A stretch of DNA of 64,000 nucleotides from Bacillota bacterium. Lineage in GTDB: Bacteria; Bacillota; Clostridia; Oscillospirales; Oscillospiraceae. Positions 18,898-29,213 of the stretch are shown piece by piece. The notes under the pieces are model-generated. The model worked only from the letters and a program-made list of their open reading frames with translations. It had not been told where the DNA came from and searched no databases. Numbering within the stretch: position 1 is the stretch's first letter; every line of letters starts with the position of its first letter. A program made the position numbers and the translations under genes. Location: positions 1 through 64,000 of the forward strand of contig JAQXVF010000001.1 in NCBI GenBank assembly GCA_029224785.1, written 5' to 3'.

Positions 18898-19164
18898 TCA
18901 GATTCGCTCTTCCAGCCACGCCTTCATGCTCTGCCTTCCCTCTTCACTCATGGGAAAGGTCTCTTCGCCCTCCATGGTGCTCTTTTCATAGCAGAACGGG
19001 CCGTGCCAGTACTCCACCCGGATGCTGCTATTTTCCATATCCACCTCTTTGGGAGTGCGCATCACCACATTGGGGACCGCGCGAAAGCGGAAGCTCCCCC
19101 AGGAGCCGGTGAAGATGTTGTTCATGGCAAAGGTGTGCAGGGTGGGAATAAACAGTTCTGCCAT
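18898..19164 (-). CDS. Small protein of unknown function, coupled to pepF
   Basis: An 88-aa soluble protein I do not recognise. It is acidic toward the C-terminus (MEGEETFPMSEEGRQS) and contains VEYWHGPFCYEKS with one Trp and a Cys. It starts within a few bases of the pepF stop (GTGAGTATG), so it is probably made by translational coupling. An alternative GTG start lies at 19170. A strong terminator follows. No signal peptide or membrane helix is seen. Confidence 0.7.
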   Translation of the reverse strand: MAELFIPTLHTFAMNNIFTGSWGSFRFRAVPNVVMRTPKEVDMENSSIRVEYWHGPFCYEKSTMEGEETFPMSEEGRQSMKAWLEERI

Positions 19165-19166
19165 AC

Positions 19167-20969
19167 TCACTTGACCAGTTCTTCCATCTCATCCAGCAGC
19201 TCGCCAAAGAGCTTCAGAGCCTCGTTCACCGGTGCCGGTGTTGCCATGTCCACTCCGGCTCCTCTGAGCAGCTCCATGGGGCTTCTGGAACAGCCGCCGG
19301 ACAGGAAATTCAGGTAGTCCTTCACCGCAGGTTCTCCCTCCCGAAGGATCCGCCGGGACAGGGCAATGGCCGCGGAATAGCCGGTGGCATACTGGTACAT
19401 ATAGTAATTGTAGAAGAAATGGGGGATCTTTGCCCACTCCACCGCAATGAAATCGTCGGTGACCATATCCGGGCCGAAGTACTCCGCATTCAGCCGCTTA
19501 TACTCCGCGCAAAGCGCTTCTGCGGTCAGGGTCTTTCCCTGGCCGATCATCCGGCCCATGACCAGCTCAAACTCGGCAAGCTGGGTCTGGCGGAACAGGG
19601 TTCCCTTGAACTGCTCCAGGAAATGGTTGATCAGGTAGGCCCGCTCCCGCTTGTCGGTGGTCCTGGAAAGGAGATGCTCCATCAACAGCGCCTCGTTGCA
19701 GGTTGACGCCACCTCCGCCACGAAAATCTTGTAGTTGGCGTCCACCGGGTTCTGGTGCTTGTTGGACAGGTAGGAATGCATGGCGTGTCCCATCTCATGG
19801 GCCAGGGTAAACTGGCTGTCCAAATCGTCCGTGTAGTTCATCAGCACATAGGGATGCACATCTGCACCGGCAGAGTAAGCGCCGCTGCGCTTGCCCTCGT
19901 TCTGGTACACATCCACCCAGCGGCTGTCAAATCCGGACTTCAGGATCCGGCAGTACTCCTCTCCCAAGGGGCGAAGGGCCTTGCATACGGTCTGCTGAGC
20001 CTCCTCATAAGGAATAACCTTATCCGCATCCGGCAGCAGGGTAGTATACACATCATACATATGCAGGGAATCCACTCCCAGAATCCGCTTGCGCAGGCGG
20101 ACATAACGGTGCAGCTTGTCCAAATTCTGGTGCACAGCCTCGATCAGGTTCCGGTACACGGAGGTGGGCACGTTGGTGGCATCCAGGGCGGCATCCAGTG
20201 TAGACGGATACTTTCTGGCATCGGCAAAGAACTTGAGCTGCTTGCCCTGGGCATCCAGGATGGCGGCAGAGGTGTTCTTGAAGGAGCTGTAGCCGGTGTA
20301 CAGCTTTTCATAGGCATCCTTCCGGAGCTGGCGGTCCGCGCTGCGCTCATAGCCCACAAAGGTCTCTTGTGTCAGCGGATAGGCATTGCCCTTTCCGTCC
20401 ACCGCATCCGGGAATTTCATATCCGCATCCACAAAGGAACCGAAGATAGAATCAGGCGCCTGGGCCATTTCTCCGGCAGCGGCCAGCAGGCGCTCCTCTG
20501 CCGGGGACAAAACGTGGTCCTTTCTCCGTCGCATATCCGTCAGCAGCCGACGGTAGCGCTCCAGCGCCGGGTACTCCCGATAGAAGGACTCCAGCTTCCC
20601 GTCGTCGATGGCCATGATCTCCGGGGTTTCAAAACTGGTTGCGGCATTCATCGCCACCATCGCCGTCATAAAGCGGCCGGACATTGCCTGGTATTTGGCT
20701 ACCCGGGTATCCTCGTCTGCCTTGCGCATACAGTAGTTGCCCAATCTCCTGGTCCGGACCCCCAGCTTCTCACTCTGCTCCAGGAAGCGGAACAGGCTCT
20801 CTCCGCTGTTTCCCAGAGTGCCCTCATAGGCTTTGAGGGCAGTTCCCTCGGCGCTGACAGCACTCAGCTCCTGCTCCCAGGCTTCATCCGTGGGATACAG
20901 ATCCTCAATGGCCCACTGATACCGGGCAGGGATCTCGCTGCGCTGGCGAATTTTCTTGGTTTCAGACAT
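19167..20969 (-). CDS. pepF: Oligoendopeptidase F (M3 metallopeptidase)
   Basis: Cytoplasmic zinc peptidase that cuts short peptides, probably in peptide turnover. The 600-aa protein has the PepF N-terminal helical domain and the M3 catalytic motif HEMGH (in FTLAHEMGHAMHS, about residues 386-398), with the third ligand Glu in EVASTCNEALLMEHLL. There is no signal sequence. A small unknown gene overlaps its stop. Confidence 0.94.
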   Translation of the reverse strand: MSETKKIRQRSEIPARYQWAIEDLYPTDEAWEQELSAVSAEGTALKAYEGTLGNSGESLFRFLEQSEKLGVRTRRLGNYCMRKADEDTRVAKYQAMSGRFMTAMVAMNAATSFETPEIMAIDDGKLESFYREYPALERYRRLLTDMRRRKDHVLSPAEERLLAAAGEMAQAPDSIFGSFVDADMKFPDAVDGKGNAYPLTQETFVGYERSADRQLRKDAYEKLYTGYSSFKNTSAAILDAQGKQLKFFADARKYPSTLDAALDATNVPTSVYRNLIEAVHQNLDKLHRYVRLRKRILGVDSLHMYDVYTTLLPDADKVIPYEEAQQTVCKALRPLGEEYCRILKSGFDSRWVDVYQNEGKRSGAYSAGADVHPYVLMNYTDDLDSQFTLAHEMGHAMHSYLSNKHQNPVDANYKIFVAEVASTCNEALLMEHLLSRTTDKRERAYLINHFLEQFKGTLFRQTQLAEFELVMGRMIGQGKTLTAEALCAEYKRLNAEYFGPDMVTDDFIAVEWAKIPHFFYNYYMYQYATGYSAAIALSRRILREGEPAVKDYLNFLSGGCSRSPMELLRGAGVDMATPAPVNEALKLFGELLDEMEELVK

Positions 20970-21090
20970 CGGTCTTTCCTCCTCATATGGGTTTTCTCCA
21001 TTATATCACAGGATCTGCAAATTGCAATCCAATAACATTTCCTTGTTTTTTGGAGAAATTCGTGCTATATTGTCATGCGGTGATGCTTGA

Positions 21091-21999
21091 ATGAATATGA
21101 AAAAAACAATCCGCGGCAGCCTCTCCCTGGTTTTTGCCACCGTCATCTGGGGCTCCGCATTCATTGCACAAAGCGTGGGAATGGATTTCATCGGCCCCTT
21201 TACCTTCCAGGCAGTCCGCTGCCTTCTTGCCGTTCTGATCCTGCTGCCCCTGACGGTCCTGATGGACCTGGCGAAAAAGGATGGAAAAACCTATCTCTCC
21301 CGATGGACGGACAAAGCACTTTGGAAGGCAGGCATTCTCTGCGGCATCCCCCTGTTTCTGGCCGTGAATTTCCAGCAGGTGGGGCTTCTGTACACCGGCA
21401 CCGGAAAAGCGGGATTCCTCACCGCCATGTACATCGTCATCGTCCCCGTCATCGGCTTTTTCCTGCGGAAAAAGACCTCCTTCTTTGTTCCCATCAGCGT
21501 CGCCATTGCCGTTGTGGGACTGTATCTGCTGTGCAGCGTGGGAGACAGCTCCGTAGGCTTGGGAGATCTTCTGCTTCTGATGTGTGCGCTGATGTTTTCC
21601 GTTCAGATCACAGTAGTGGATGCCGTGGCTGCCGATCAGGACCCTCTCCGGCTGAACGCCGTCCAGTTTCTGGTATGTGCCATCCTCTCCTCCGTCATCA
21701 TGGCAGTCCGGGAGTCCCCCACCTGGGATCTGATCCTTGCCTGCAAGGTTCCCCTGCTGTATGCCGGATTCCTTTCCAGCGGAATTGCATATTCTCTGCA
21801 GATTTTCGGTCAGAGGGATCTGGAAGCCACCGCCGCTTCCCTGCTGATGAGCCTGGAATCGGTATTCGCCGCTCTGTTCGGCTGGCTGCTGCTGAAGCAG
21901 GTCATGTCCCCGACGGAGATTCTGGGCAGCATACTGATCTTCATCGCCGTGATTCTCTCCCAGATCCCGACAAAGTCAAAAGCAAGGACCGCCGAATAA
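21091..21999 (+). CDS. DMT-superfamily (EamA) transporter
   Basis: A 302-aa inner membrane protein with about ten helices in two EamA repeats (residues 5-140 and 150-290). The first repeat opens with VFATVIWGSAFIAQSVGM, and the second ends with FAALFGWLLLKQVMSPTEILGS, both typical of drug/metabolite exporters. Substrate unknown. A GGTGA sits before the ATG; a second ATG six bases on is also possible. It is divergent from pepF and convergent with udp across a shared terminator. Confidence 0.88.
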   Translation: MNMKKTIRGSLSLVFATVIWGSAFIAQSVGMDFIGPFTFQAVRCLLAVLILLPLTVLMDLAKKDGKTYLSRWTDKALWKAGILCGIPLFLAVNFQQVGLLYTGTGKAGFLTAMYIVIVPVIGFFLRKKTSFFVPISVAIAVVGLYLLCSVGDSSVGLGDLLLLMCALMFSVQITVVDAVAADQDPLRLNAVQFLVCAILSSVIMAVRESPTWDLILACKVPLLYAGFLSSGIAYSLQIFGQRDLEATAASLLMSLESVFAALFGWLLLKQVMSPTEILGSILIFIAVILSQIPTKSKARTAE

Positions 22000-22018
22000 C
22001 TCGACGGTCCTTATTTTT
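21984..22018. terminator. Bidirectional terminator between the DMT transporter gene and udp
   Basis: AAGGACCG (21984-21991) pairs with CGGTCCTT (22005-22012), followed by ATTTTT on the plus strand and by GCTTTTG on the minus strand. It overlaps the end of both genes. Confidence 0.7.
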
Positions 22019-22784
22019 AATGCTTCCGGTCCGCTTCAATGAGCCGTTTCACCGCTTCGATGCCCACGGCAATGGCGCCGGAGGTATCCTCTGTCATCGG
22101 CATGAACAATCCGGCCTTTTCACGTTCCTGATTCCACACAACATGGAAGCAAGATCCACAACGTACCTTCAAGGCAGATGCCAGGACGAACAGGGCTGCG
22201 GATTCCATCTCGCTGGCCTTCACGCCCAGGCGTTTCCAGGCTTCCCATTTCTGCAGAAGCTCATAGGAGACCGGGGAGCTTTCCGGGCTGTGCTGTCCGT
22301 AAAAGGAATCCTTGCACTGCACAACACCCATGTGGATCCGATAATTCAACGCCTGTCCGGCCTGCTGCAAAGCCTGTGCCACCTGAAAGTCCGGCACCGC
22401 CGGAAACTCGATGGGCGCATACTCCAGGGAGGTGTGCTCGTACCGGATGGCACCGGTTGCCACAACCACGTCACCCGGCATCACATCCAGGTCGATGCCG
22501 CCGCAGGTTCCCACCCGAATGAAGGTATCCGCACCGATGTTGTGCAGTTCCTCCATGGCAATGGCTGCGGACGGCCCCCCGATCCCGGTAGAGCACACGC
22601 TGACCTTCTCGCCCAGCAGCGTACCGGTGTAAATATTGTACTCCCGGTTCATTCCCACGTGTACGGGGTTGTCAAAATGGGCAGCAATGGCTTCGCACCG
22701 GCCCGGATCTCCGGGCAGGAGGCAATACCGCCCCACATCTCCTTCCACACACCGAATGTGAAACTGCTCTTTCATTTCCTGCAT
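22017..22784 (-). CDS. udp: Nucleoside phosphorylase, uridine phosphorylase-like
   Basis: Splits a nucleoside with phosphate to base and ribose-1-phosphate in pyrimidine salvage. The 255-aa product has the PNP/UDP family motifs [13 protein letters not shown] (phosphate site), [39 protein letters not shown]-like segment and [10 protein letters not shown]. The last contains the ribose-binding Met-Glu pair. The specificity (uridine versus others) is by resemblance. Start at ATG 22784 after AAGGACGG, 17 bases past the polC stop, so it is the last gene of the long polC operon. Confidence 0.88.
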   Translation of the reverse strand: MQEMKEQFHIRCVEGDVGRYCLLPGDPGRCEAIAAHFDNPVHVGMNREYNIYTGTLLGEKVSVCSTGIGGPSAAIAMEELHNIGADTFIRVGTCGGIDLDVMPGDVVVATGAIRYEHTSLEYAPIEFPAVPDFQVAQALQQAGQALNYRIHMGVVQCKDSFYGQHSPESSPVSYELLQKWEAWKRLGVKASEMESAALFVLASALKVRCGSCFHVVWNQEREKAGLFMPMTEDTSGAIAVGIEAVKRLIEADRKH

Positions 22785-22800
22785 TGTGATCCGTCCTTTC

Positions 22801-25800
22801 CTAAAACAAACTGATTTGGCTGGTGTCCGGCAAATCTCCGAATGCGCCGGCATCTTTCAGCATCTGAATATGGGTTTTGGATACTTTGGGACAGGCTGCG
22901 GCGAATTCCTCCACGGAAAGGAAGGTTTTCCCCTCCCGTCCGGTCTCAATGTCCCATGCTGCGCTTTCGCCCAGGCCGGAGATTGCCACAAAAGGAGGCA
23001 GGATCTGACCGTCCTGCACCACAAACCGGGTGGCACGGCTCTCATATATGCTGATGGGGCGGAAAGAGAATCCCCGCAGATAGAATTCGTAAACCACCTC
23101 CAGTGTGGTCAGCAGATCCTGATCCTTGTCAGAGGCATTTTCGTCCTCGTTGATCCGTTTGATGTGCGCCTTCACTTCATCCATTCCGTTGGTCATCATC
23201 ACCGCATCGAATCCACCCTTTTGGCTTCGGCGGTAGAAATAGGCGGAGTAGAATGCCAGCGGATGATAGACCTTGAACCAGGCAATGCGGAAAGCCATCA
23301 TGACATAGGCCACCGCATGGGCCTTTGGGAACAGATACTTGATCTTTTTACAGGAGTCGATGTACCATCCCGGCACACCGGCCGCGATCATCTCCTCCTC
23401 CGCGCCTTCCGGCAGGCCCCTGCCCTTTCGGACGGCCTCCATGATCTTGAAGGACCGCTTTTCCGGCATTCCGCAGGAGATCAGATAGATCATGATATCG
23501 TCACGGCAGCCGATGGCCTGATCAACCGATGCAGTTTTGGAGGTAATCAGGTCCTTCGCATTCCCCAGCCACACGTCCGTGCCGTGGGAGAAACCGGAAA
23601 GCCGCAGCAGCGTATCAAACCGGGTGGGCATGGTGTCCACCAGCATACCCCGGGTGAACTTGGTGTTGAATTCCGGAATGGCCACGGCGCCGGTGGGGCC
23701 CAGGATGGGGTCGTTTTCATACCCCAACACCTTGGACGACGTGAAAATGGACATGGTCTTTTTGTCATCCAGCGGAATCTTCTTCGCATCCACTCCGGTT
23801 TCGTCCTCCATCATACGGATCATGGTGGGATCATCATGGCCCAGCATATCCAGCTTCAGCAGGTTCTCCTCCATGGAGTGGTATTCGAAATGGGTGGTGA
23901 TCTGGTCGGAATTGGGATCGTCCGCAGGATGCTGCACCGGACAGAAATCCCAGATTTCGTTTTCCTGAGGAATGACCACCAGACCGCCGGGATGCTGTCC
24001 TGTGGTACGGCGAACCCCTACGCAGCCGGCTGCGAGACGATTTTCTTCCGCCCGGGAGGCTTTGATTTCCCGCTCAGAAAGATACTTCTTCACATATCCG
24101 AATGCTGTTTTTTCCGCCACGGTGCCAATGGTGCCCGCCCGGAAAACGTGGGATTTTCCAAACATTTCCACGCAGTAGGCATGGGCTCTTGCCTGGTATT
24201 CGCCGGAGAAATTCAGGTCGATATCCGGTACCTTGTCGCCGCCGAAGCCCAGGAAGGTCTCGAAGGGAATGTTGAATCCGTCCTTTTCAAAGGCGGTGCC
24301 GCACTTGGGACACACCGCGTCGGGCAGGTCCGCGCCGCAGCCGTAGCCTTTGGGCACATCAAAAGTGGTATACTTGCAGTTCGGATTGGGGCAGCGGTAA
24401 TGCGGCGGGAAGGAATTGACCTCGGTAATGCCGGACAGATATGCCACTATGGAGGATCCCACCGATCCCCGGGAGCCCACCAGATAGCCGTGCTCCAGGG
24501 AATTCTGCACCAGCTTCTGGGCAGACATATAGATCACGTCGTAATGGCAGTTGATAATGTCGTTCAGTTCCGTTTCCACGCGTTTGGTGATCAGCTCCGG
24601 CGGGTTCTCGCCGTAGAGCCGGTGGAGCTTTCCGTACACAAGGCTCTTCAGATCCTCCACGGAGTTTTCAATCTTGGGGGCAAACAGGTTGTGGGGAACA
24701 GGCCGCAGGGTCTCCACCATGTCGGCAATGTAATTGGTGTTCTCCACCACCACCTCATAGGCTTTTTCCTCTCCCAGGTAGGCAAACTCCCGGAGCATAT
24801 CATCGGTAGTCCGGAAATACAGGGGATTGGGCCGGTCACAGTCCTCAAAGCCCTTGGTGGCCAGCAGAATGTGACGGAAGATCTCATCTTCCGGGTTGAG
24901 AAAATGTACGTCTCCGGTGGCCACCACCGGCTTACCCAGCTCCTGGCCCAGCCGGACCACCTTGCGGTTGTACTCCCGCAGCTCCTCTTCATCCTTTGCC
25001 GTGCCCTTGGCGATCATAAAGCTGTTGTTGGCAATGGGCTGGATCTCCAGGTAATCATAAAACGAGGCCAGCCGGCGGATTTCGTCTTCGCTCTTTTTGT
25101 CCAGGATGGCCTGAAAAACCTCCCCCGCTTCGCAGGCGGAGCCGATAATCAACCCCTCCCGAAGTGCCATCAGCTGGGATTTGGGGATCCTGGGCACCCG
25201 TTTGAAATACTTCAGGTTGGAGTCCGAGATCAAATGATAGAGATTCCGCAGGCCCACCTGATTTTTGGCAAGAAGGATGATGTGCCTTGCGTGCCGGTCC
25301 CCGATCCGGCTCTGGGTCCGCAGACCCATCATCGCCGGGTTGATGCTCTGCAGGTCACAGACGCCCATCTCCTGAAGATCCTTGGTCAACCGGTCAAAGA
25401 TCAGGCCGCAGGTCACCGCGTCGTCCCCGGCACGGTGGTGCTGGAACTCCGGAAGACTCAGAGCGTTGGACACCAGATCCAGCTTGAATTTGCCAAGCTG
25501 CGGCATCAGATTCTGGGTCAGAATCAGGGTATCCGCCGAGGTAAAGGGATAGGCAATTCCCTGACGCTCGCAGGCAGCACGGATAAACCCAGTGTCAAAA
25601 TCCGCATTGTGGGCAACCAACACCCGGTCTCCGCAGAATTTCAGAAACTCCGGCAAAACCTCTTCGATGGAAGGGGCATCCACCAGCATTTCGTCGGTGA
25701 TTCCCGTCAGATCGATGATCTTCCGCTCCAGCCTTCTGTGGGGATTCACGAAGGTCTGGAACCGGTCCTTTTCCACGCCGTTCTGCAAAATGACTGCGCC

Positions 25801-27093
25801 GATCTCGATAATGACGTCGTCGGAAGACGACAAGCCGGTGGTCTCCAGATCAAATGCCACAAACTCCTCGTCAAAGCGCATATTCCGGCTGCCGTGGACC
25901 ACGATCCGGTCGTCCACATCGTTGATGTAGTAGCCCTCAATGCCATAGAGGATCTTGATATTCTCGTCGGTTCCCGCCACCTTGGCCTTGGATGCGGCTT
26001 TCATGGCATCCGGGAAGGATTGGGCAACACCGTGATCGGTGATGGCAATGGCCCTGTGGCCCCAGGCTGCCGCCTGTTTCACCGCGGCAGCCGTATCCGT
26101 GGTGGCATCCATGTTGCTCATGGTGGTGTGAAGGTGCAGTTCCACCCGCTTCTGTCCGGCGGCGGTGTCCTTCCGTTTCGGCATGGAGCCGGCCATGATG
26201 GCATAGGGCTGGAGAACGGTCTCGTTGTCAAACTGGTTGACCTTCAGCTTTCCCTGCACCTTCAGAACGGATCCCACCTGGACACCGTCCAGAATGGGCT
26301 TCGCCTCCCCCGCCTCCATGAACCGGTTGACCCGGATGGAGTTGGTGTTGTCGGTCATGTCAAAGCAGATGACCCATGCATTGCGCTTTTTCAGTTCCCG
26401 GTGCTCCACAGCGAAGACCCTGCCCTCCACGGTGACGACGCCCGAATCCAGGGAGACATCCTTCATGGGGATCGGTGTCGTCCGGAAGGGCTTGCCGAAG
26501 ATCGCCTCCTCCGGCTTTTCTTTCACCACAGGGCGGGGGGCCGCTGAGGTCGGGCAGGCAATCACCGCCTGGCTGCGCATTTTCTCCATGGCGTCAAAAA
26601 GTGCCTGTCCCTTTAGTTCGGCCCCGGCCTCGATTACAAAGTCTACATTCCTTGCAAACATTTGCCGGATTTGACTGCTCACTGCATGGGTGCACTCCTT
26701 CAGGGCATCCACACCGTTTGCCTGCAGGGAGATCTTCACCGTTCCTTCTCCCTGCCAGCTCCACTTTGCACCGGCAAGAATGCCCAGGCACATGGAATCC
26801 TCATCCACAAACAGGGACCGCATCTCTTCAAAGGGCATTTCGTGAAGCAGGCTTTCCGGATAAGTAGCGTAAATGCGGAGGGTTCGGATGCCGTAGCACT
26901 CGGCGATCTCCCGTTCCAGTTTTTCCAGGTCTTTTTTCCGGAGATAGGATTCCGAAAACACCGCCACCTCCACGGAAGAGAGGTTGGGATTTACGTCCGC
27001 CCCTTTCACCGTCAGTTCCTGCAAAAGGGCACTCATCGGGCCATCCGGGCGGTACTCGGAAAACATATCCCGCAGTAGGATTTTCTTTTGCAT
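22801..27093 (-). CDS. polC: DNA polymerase III alpha subunit, Gram-positive type (PolC)
   Basis: Main replicative polymerase of low-GC Gram-positives (1430 aa). Order of domains: N-terminal domains, OB fold (about 215-300), PHP domain interrupted by the 3'-5' exonuclease ([12 protein letters not shown] near 320, then [16 protein letters not shown] near 420 and [13 protein letters not shown] near 500), zinc module with CPNPNCKY and CPKCG, and the catalytic core with [12 protein letters not shown] and [11 protein letters not shown]. All hallmark motifs are present. AAAGGAG precedes the ATG and overlaps the end of ispG. Confidence 0.97.
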   Translation of the reverse strand: MQKKILLRDMFSEYRPDGPMSALLQELTVKGADVNPNLSSVEVAVFSESYLRKKDLEKLEREIAECYGIRTLRIYATYPESLLHEMPFEEMRSLFVDEDSMCLGILAGAKWSWQGEGTVKISLQANGVDALKECTHAVSSQIRQMFARNVDFVIEAGAELKGQALFDAMEKMRSQAVIACPTSAAPRPVVKEKPEEAIFGKPFRTTPIPMKDVSLDSGVVTVEGRVFAVEHRELKKRNAWVICFDMTDNTNSIRVNRFMEAGEAKPILDGVQVGSVLKVQGKLKVNQFDNETVLQPYAIMAGSMPKRKDTAAGQKRVELHLHTTMSNMDATTDTAAAVKQAAAWGHRAIAITDHGVAQSFPDAMKAASKAKVAGTDENIKILYGIEGYYINDVDDRIVVHGSRNMRFDEEFVAFDLETTGLSSSDDVIIEIGAVILQNGVEKDRFQTFVNPHRRLERKIIDLTGITDEMLVDAPSIEEVLPEFLKFCGDRVLVAHNADFDTGFIRAACERQGIAYPFTSADTLILTQNLMPQLGKFKLDLVSNALSLPEFQHHRAGDDAVTCGLIFDRLTKDLQEMGVCDLQSINPAMMGLRTQSRIGDRHARHIILLAKNQVGLRNLYHLISDSNLKYFKRVPRIPKSQLMALREGLIIGSACEAGEVFQAILDKKSEDEIRRLASFYDYLEIQPIANNSFMIAKGTAKDEEELREYNRKVVRLGQELGKPVVATGDVHFLNPEDEIFRHILLATKGFEDCDRPNPLYFRTTDDMLREFAYLGEEKAYEVVVENTNYIADMVETLRPVPHNLFAPKIENSVEDLKSLVYGKLHRLYGENPPELITKRVETELNDIINCHYDVIYMSAQKLVQNSLEHGYLVGSRGSVGSSIVAYLSGITEVNSFPPHYRCPNPNCKYTTFDVPKGYGCGADLPDAVCPKCGTAFEKDGFNIPFETFLGFGGDKVPDIDLNFSGEYQARAHAYCVEMFGKSHVFRAGTIGTVAEKTAFGYVKKYLSEREIKASRAEENRLAAGCVGVRRTTGQHPGGLVVIPQENEIWDFCPVQHPADDPNSDQITTHFEYHSMEENLLKLDMLGHDDPTMIRMMEDETGVDAKKIPLDDKKTMSIFTSSKVLGYENDPILGPTGAVAIPEFNTKFTRGMLVDTMPTRFDTLLRLSGFSHGTDVWLGNAKDLITSKTASVDQAIGCRDDIMIYLISCGMPEKRSFKIMEAVRKGRGLPEGAEEEMIAAGVPGWYIDSCKKIKYLFPKAHAVAYVMMAFRIAWFKVYHPLAFYSAYFYRRSQKGGFDAVMMTNGMDEVKAHIKRINEDENASDKDQDLLTTLEVVYEFYLRGFSFRPISIYESRATRFVVQDGQILPPFVAISGLGESAAWDIETGREGKTFLSVEEFAAACPKVSKTHIQMLKDAGAFGDLPDTSQISLF

Positions 27094-27102
27094 ACGGCTC
27101 CT

Positions 27103-28140
27103 TTACATCTTTTCGATCCGTTCCAGCAGCGCCGGCAGCAACTCGTCAAAGGGCCGCTTGTCCACCTGCTGTCCCTTTTCAAAGATCATGCCCCAGCCGT
27201 CTCCGCCGGCAATGCCGATGTCAGCCTCCCGGGCCTCCCCGGGACCGTTGACCACACAGCCCATTACCGCTACGGTGATGGGCTTTTCACAGTTTTTCAG
27301 TGCCTCGTCCACCTGATTCACCAGTCCGATCAGGTCGATCCGGGTCCTGCCGCAGGTGGGGCAGGAGATAATCTCCACACCATCCTTCCGAAGACCTGCA
27401 GCCTTCAGAATATCCTTCGCCGCATAGACTTCCTCCACCGGGTCATCCGTGAGGCTGACCCGAATGGTGTCTCCAATCCCATCCAGCAGAAGGGCGCCGA
27501 TGCCCATGGCGGACTTCAGCATGCCCATCCGCACCGGGCCGGTCTCTGTCACGCCGATGTGCAGCGGATAGTCGCACCGGCTGCGGAACAGCCGTGCCGC
27601 CGCTACCATGGTGGGCACATGAGAGGACTTCATGGACAGGCAGGTGTCGTAAAACCCGTATTTTTCCAGCAGCTCCAGGTGGGAAAAGGCGCTTTCCACC
27701 AGCGCTTCGGCAGTGGGATGGCCGTATTTCTCCAGAAGCCGGGGATCCAGGCTTCCACCGTTGACGCCGATGCGAATGGGGATCTTCCGGTCCTTGCACA
27801 CATCCACCACCGCTTTGACCCGGTCTTCACCGCCGATGTTGCCGGGGTTGATCCGGATCTTGGACGCACCGCCCTCCGCTGCCGCAATGGCAAGCTGATA
27901 ATCGAAGTGGATATCCGCCACCAGCGGAAGTGTACTTTCTCTGCATATTTCCGCAAAGCCACGGGCAGCCTCCATGTTGGGCACCGCCAGACGGACGATC
28001 TGGCATCCGGCAGCCTGCAGGCGCCGAATCTGTGCCAGGGATCCTTCCACATCCGTGGTTTTGGTATTCAGCATGGACTGGATGGATACAGGCTCCCCGC
28101 CGCCGATGGGCACATTTCCCACATAAATCTTTCTTGTCAT
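27103..28140 (-). CDS. ispG: 4-hydroxy-3-methylbut-2-en-1-yl diphosphate synthase (flavodoxin)
   Basis: Penultimate step of the MEP isoprenoid pathway; a [4Fe-4S] enzyme. The 345-aa protein is the short bacterial form. It starts with VGNVPIGGGEPVSIQSMLNT and has the cluster cysteines in ISCPTCGRT (near residue 262) and VMGCVVNGPGEA (near 300). It follows rseP by 5 bases and precedes polC by 9. dxr in the same operon gives two MEP enzymes here. Confidence 0.96.
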   Translation of the reverse strand: MTRKIYVGNVPIGGGEPVSIQSMLNTKTTDVEGSLAQIRRLQAAGCQIVRLAVPNMEAARGFAEICRESTLPLVADIHFDYQLAIAAAEGGASKIRINPGNIGGEDRVKAVVDVCKDRKIPIRIGVNGGSLDPRLLEKYGHPTAEALVESAFSHLELLEKYGFYDTCLSMKSSHVPTMVAAARLFRSRCDYPLHIGVTETGPVRMGMLKSAMGIGALLLDGIGDTIRVSLTDDPVEEVYAAKDILKAAGLRKDGVEIISCPTCGRTRIDLIGLVNQVDEALKNCEKPITVAVMGCVVNGPGEAREADIGIAGGDGWGMIFEKGQQVDKRPFDELLPALLERIEKM

Positions 28141-28145
28141 CTATG

Positions 28146-29207
28146 TTACCTCTGAAAAATCACAAATACGTCCTTGAAGGTGACCACCGCCATGAACACA
28201 AGCAGCACCACCATGCCGGCAGCATGGAGATAGGCCTCATACTTGGGATTCAGCTTCTTGCCGGTGACCGCTTCCGCCCCTGTGGTCAGCAGCAGGCAGA
28301 CAATCCGGCCTCCGTCCAGCGCAGGCAGAGGCAGCAGATTCATCACCGCCAGGTTAATGGCGATAAAGGAGCCGAAGGAGAGCAGATTCAAAAGGGCATC
28401 CACGGCCGTTTCCGATGCCGCGGTGGTCTGAGAGATCTGCTGGACAATGCCTACGGGGCCGGAAACATCCTTCATTCCCGCCTGGCCGGACAGCAGCATC
28501 TGCAGGCTCAGCCGCACACACCGAACCGTGTCCACCGCCTGATACCAGACGTGCCGCAGCTTCAGTCCCGGTGTGGCTTCCGTCACCCGGAAGGAAAAGC
28601 CATAGCGGTGGGATACCGTTCCGTCCTCTTCCACGAAATCGTGCTTCTCCATGACAAAGTCATCCAGCACCACCTTTTCCCCGTCCCGTTCCACCACCAG
28701 GTCATGAACCGTGCCGGGGTGTACGGAAAGCAGCAGGGAAAAATCGGACTCCACGTAGATGGCTTCCCCATCCAGCTTCAGGATCCGGTCACCCTCCCGC
28801 AGGCCGTTTTCCCCGTTCAGGGTGCACCCTGGGGCAAAGCTGTCGATCACCGGCAGGGCAAAGTAGTTTGCGCTGCCCATCACCAGGGCCAGCATCAACA
28901 GTCCGGCAACAAAGTTCATGGCAGCGCCGGCAGCCAGGATCAAAAACCGTTTCCACCAGGCTGCCGCCGTGAAGGACCGGGGACTATCACTGTCTCCGTT
29001 TTCTCCCTCCATGGCACAATAGCCGCCGATGGGGATACACCGAACCGCGTACAGCGTTTCCCCCACCTGCTTTTTGAAGATGGCAGGGCCCATAAAGATG
29101 GAGAACTCGTTGACCTGCACTCCGGAGAGCTTGGCGGCAACGAAGTGTCCCAGCTCATGGACAAAGATTAGAATACTGAATAACAGAATAGCAAAAAGAA
29201 CGCTCAT
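28146..29207 (-). CDS. rseP: Site-2 intramembrane metalloprotease RseP/RasP
   Basis: Membrane zinc protease that cleaves membrane-bound regulators and signal peptide remnants. The 353-aa protein has the active-site HELGH at residues 17-21 in the first helix, a PDZ domain in the middle (about 115-195) and the third zinc ligand in LPALDGGR near the C-terminus. Length is slightly short for RseP but normal for RasP of Firmicutes. It sits in the classic dxr-rseP-ispG order. Confidence 0.95.
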   Translation of the reverse strand: MSVLFAILLFSILIFVHELGHFVAAKLSGVQVNEFSIFMGPAIFKKQVGETLYAVRCIPIGGYCAMEGENGDSDSPRSFTAAAWWKRFLILAAGAAMNFVAGLLMLALVMGSANYFALPVIDSFAPGCTLNGENGLREGDRILKLDGEAIYVESDFSLLLSVHPGTVHDLVVERDGEKVVLDDFVMEKHDFVEEDGTVSHRYGFSFRVTEATPGLKLRHVWYQAVDTVRCVRLSLQMLLSGQAGMKDVSGPVGIVQQISQTTAASETAVDALLNLLSFGSFIAINLAVMNLLPLPALDGGRIVCLLLTTGAEAVTGKKLNPKYEAYLHAAGMVVLLVFMAVVTFKDVFVIFQR

Positions 29208-29213
29208 ATTTCC

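Noticed and set aside
22786-26547. Open frame of 1253 codons on the plus strand
   Set aside because: It lies antisense to polC, whose every domain is recognisable. The antisense protein has no motif, and long antisense frames are expected at this GC content.
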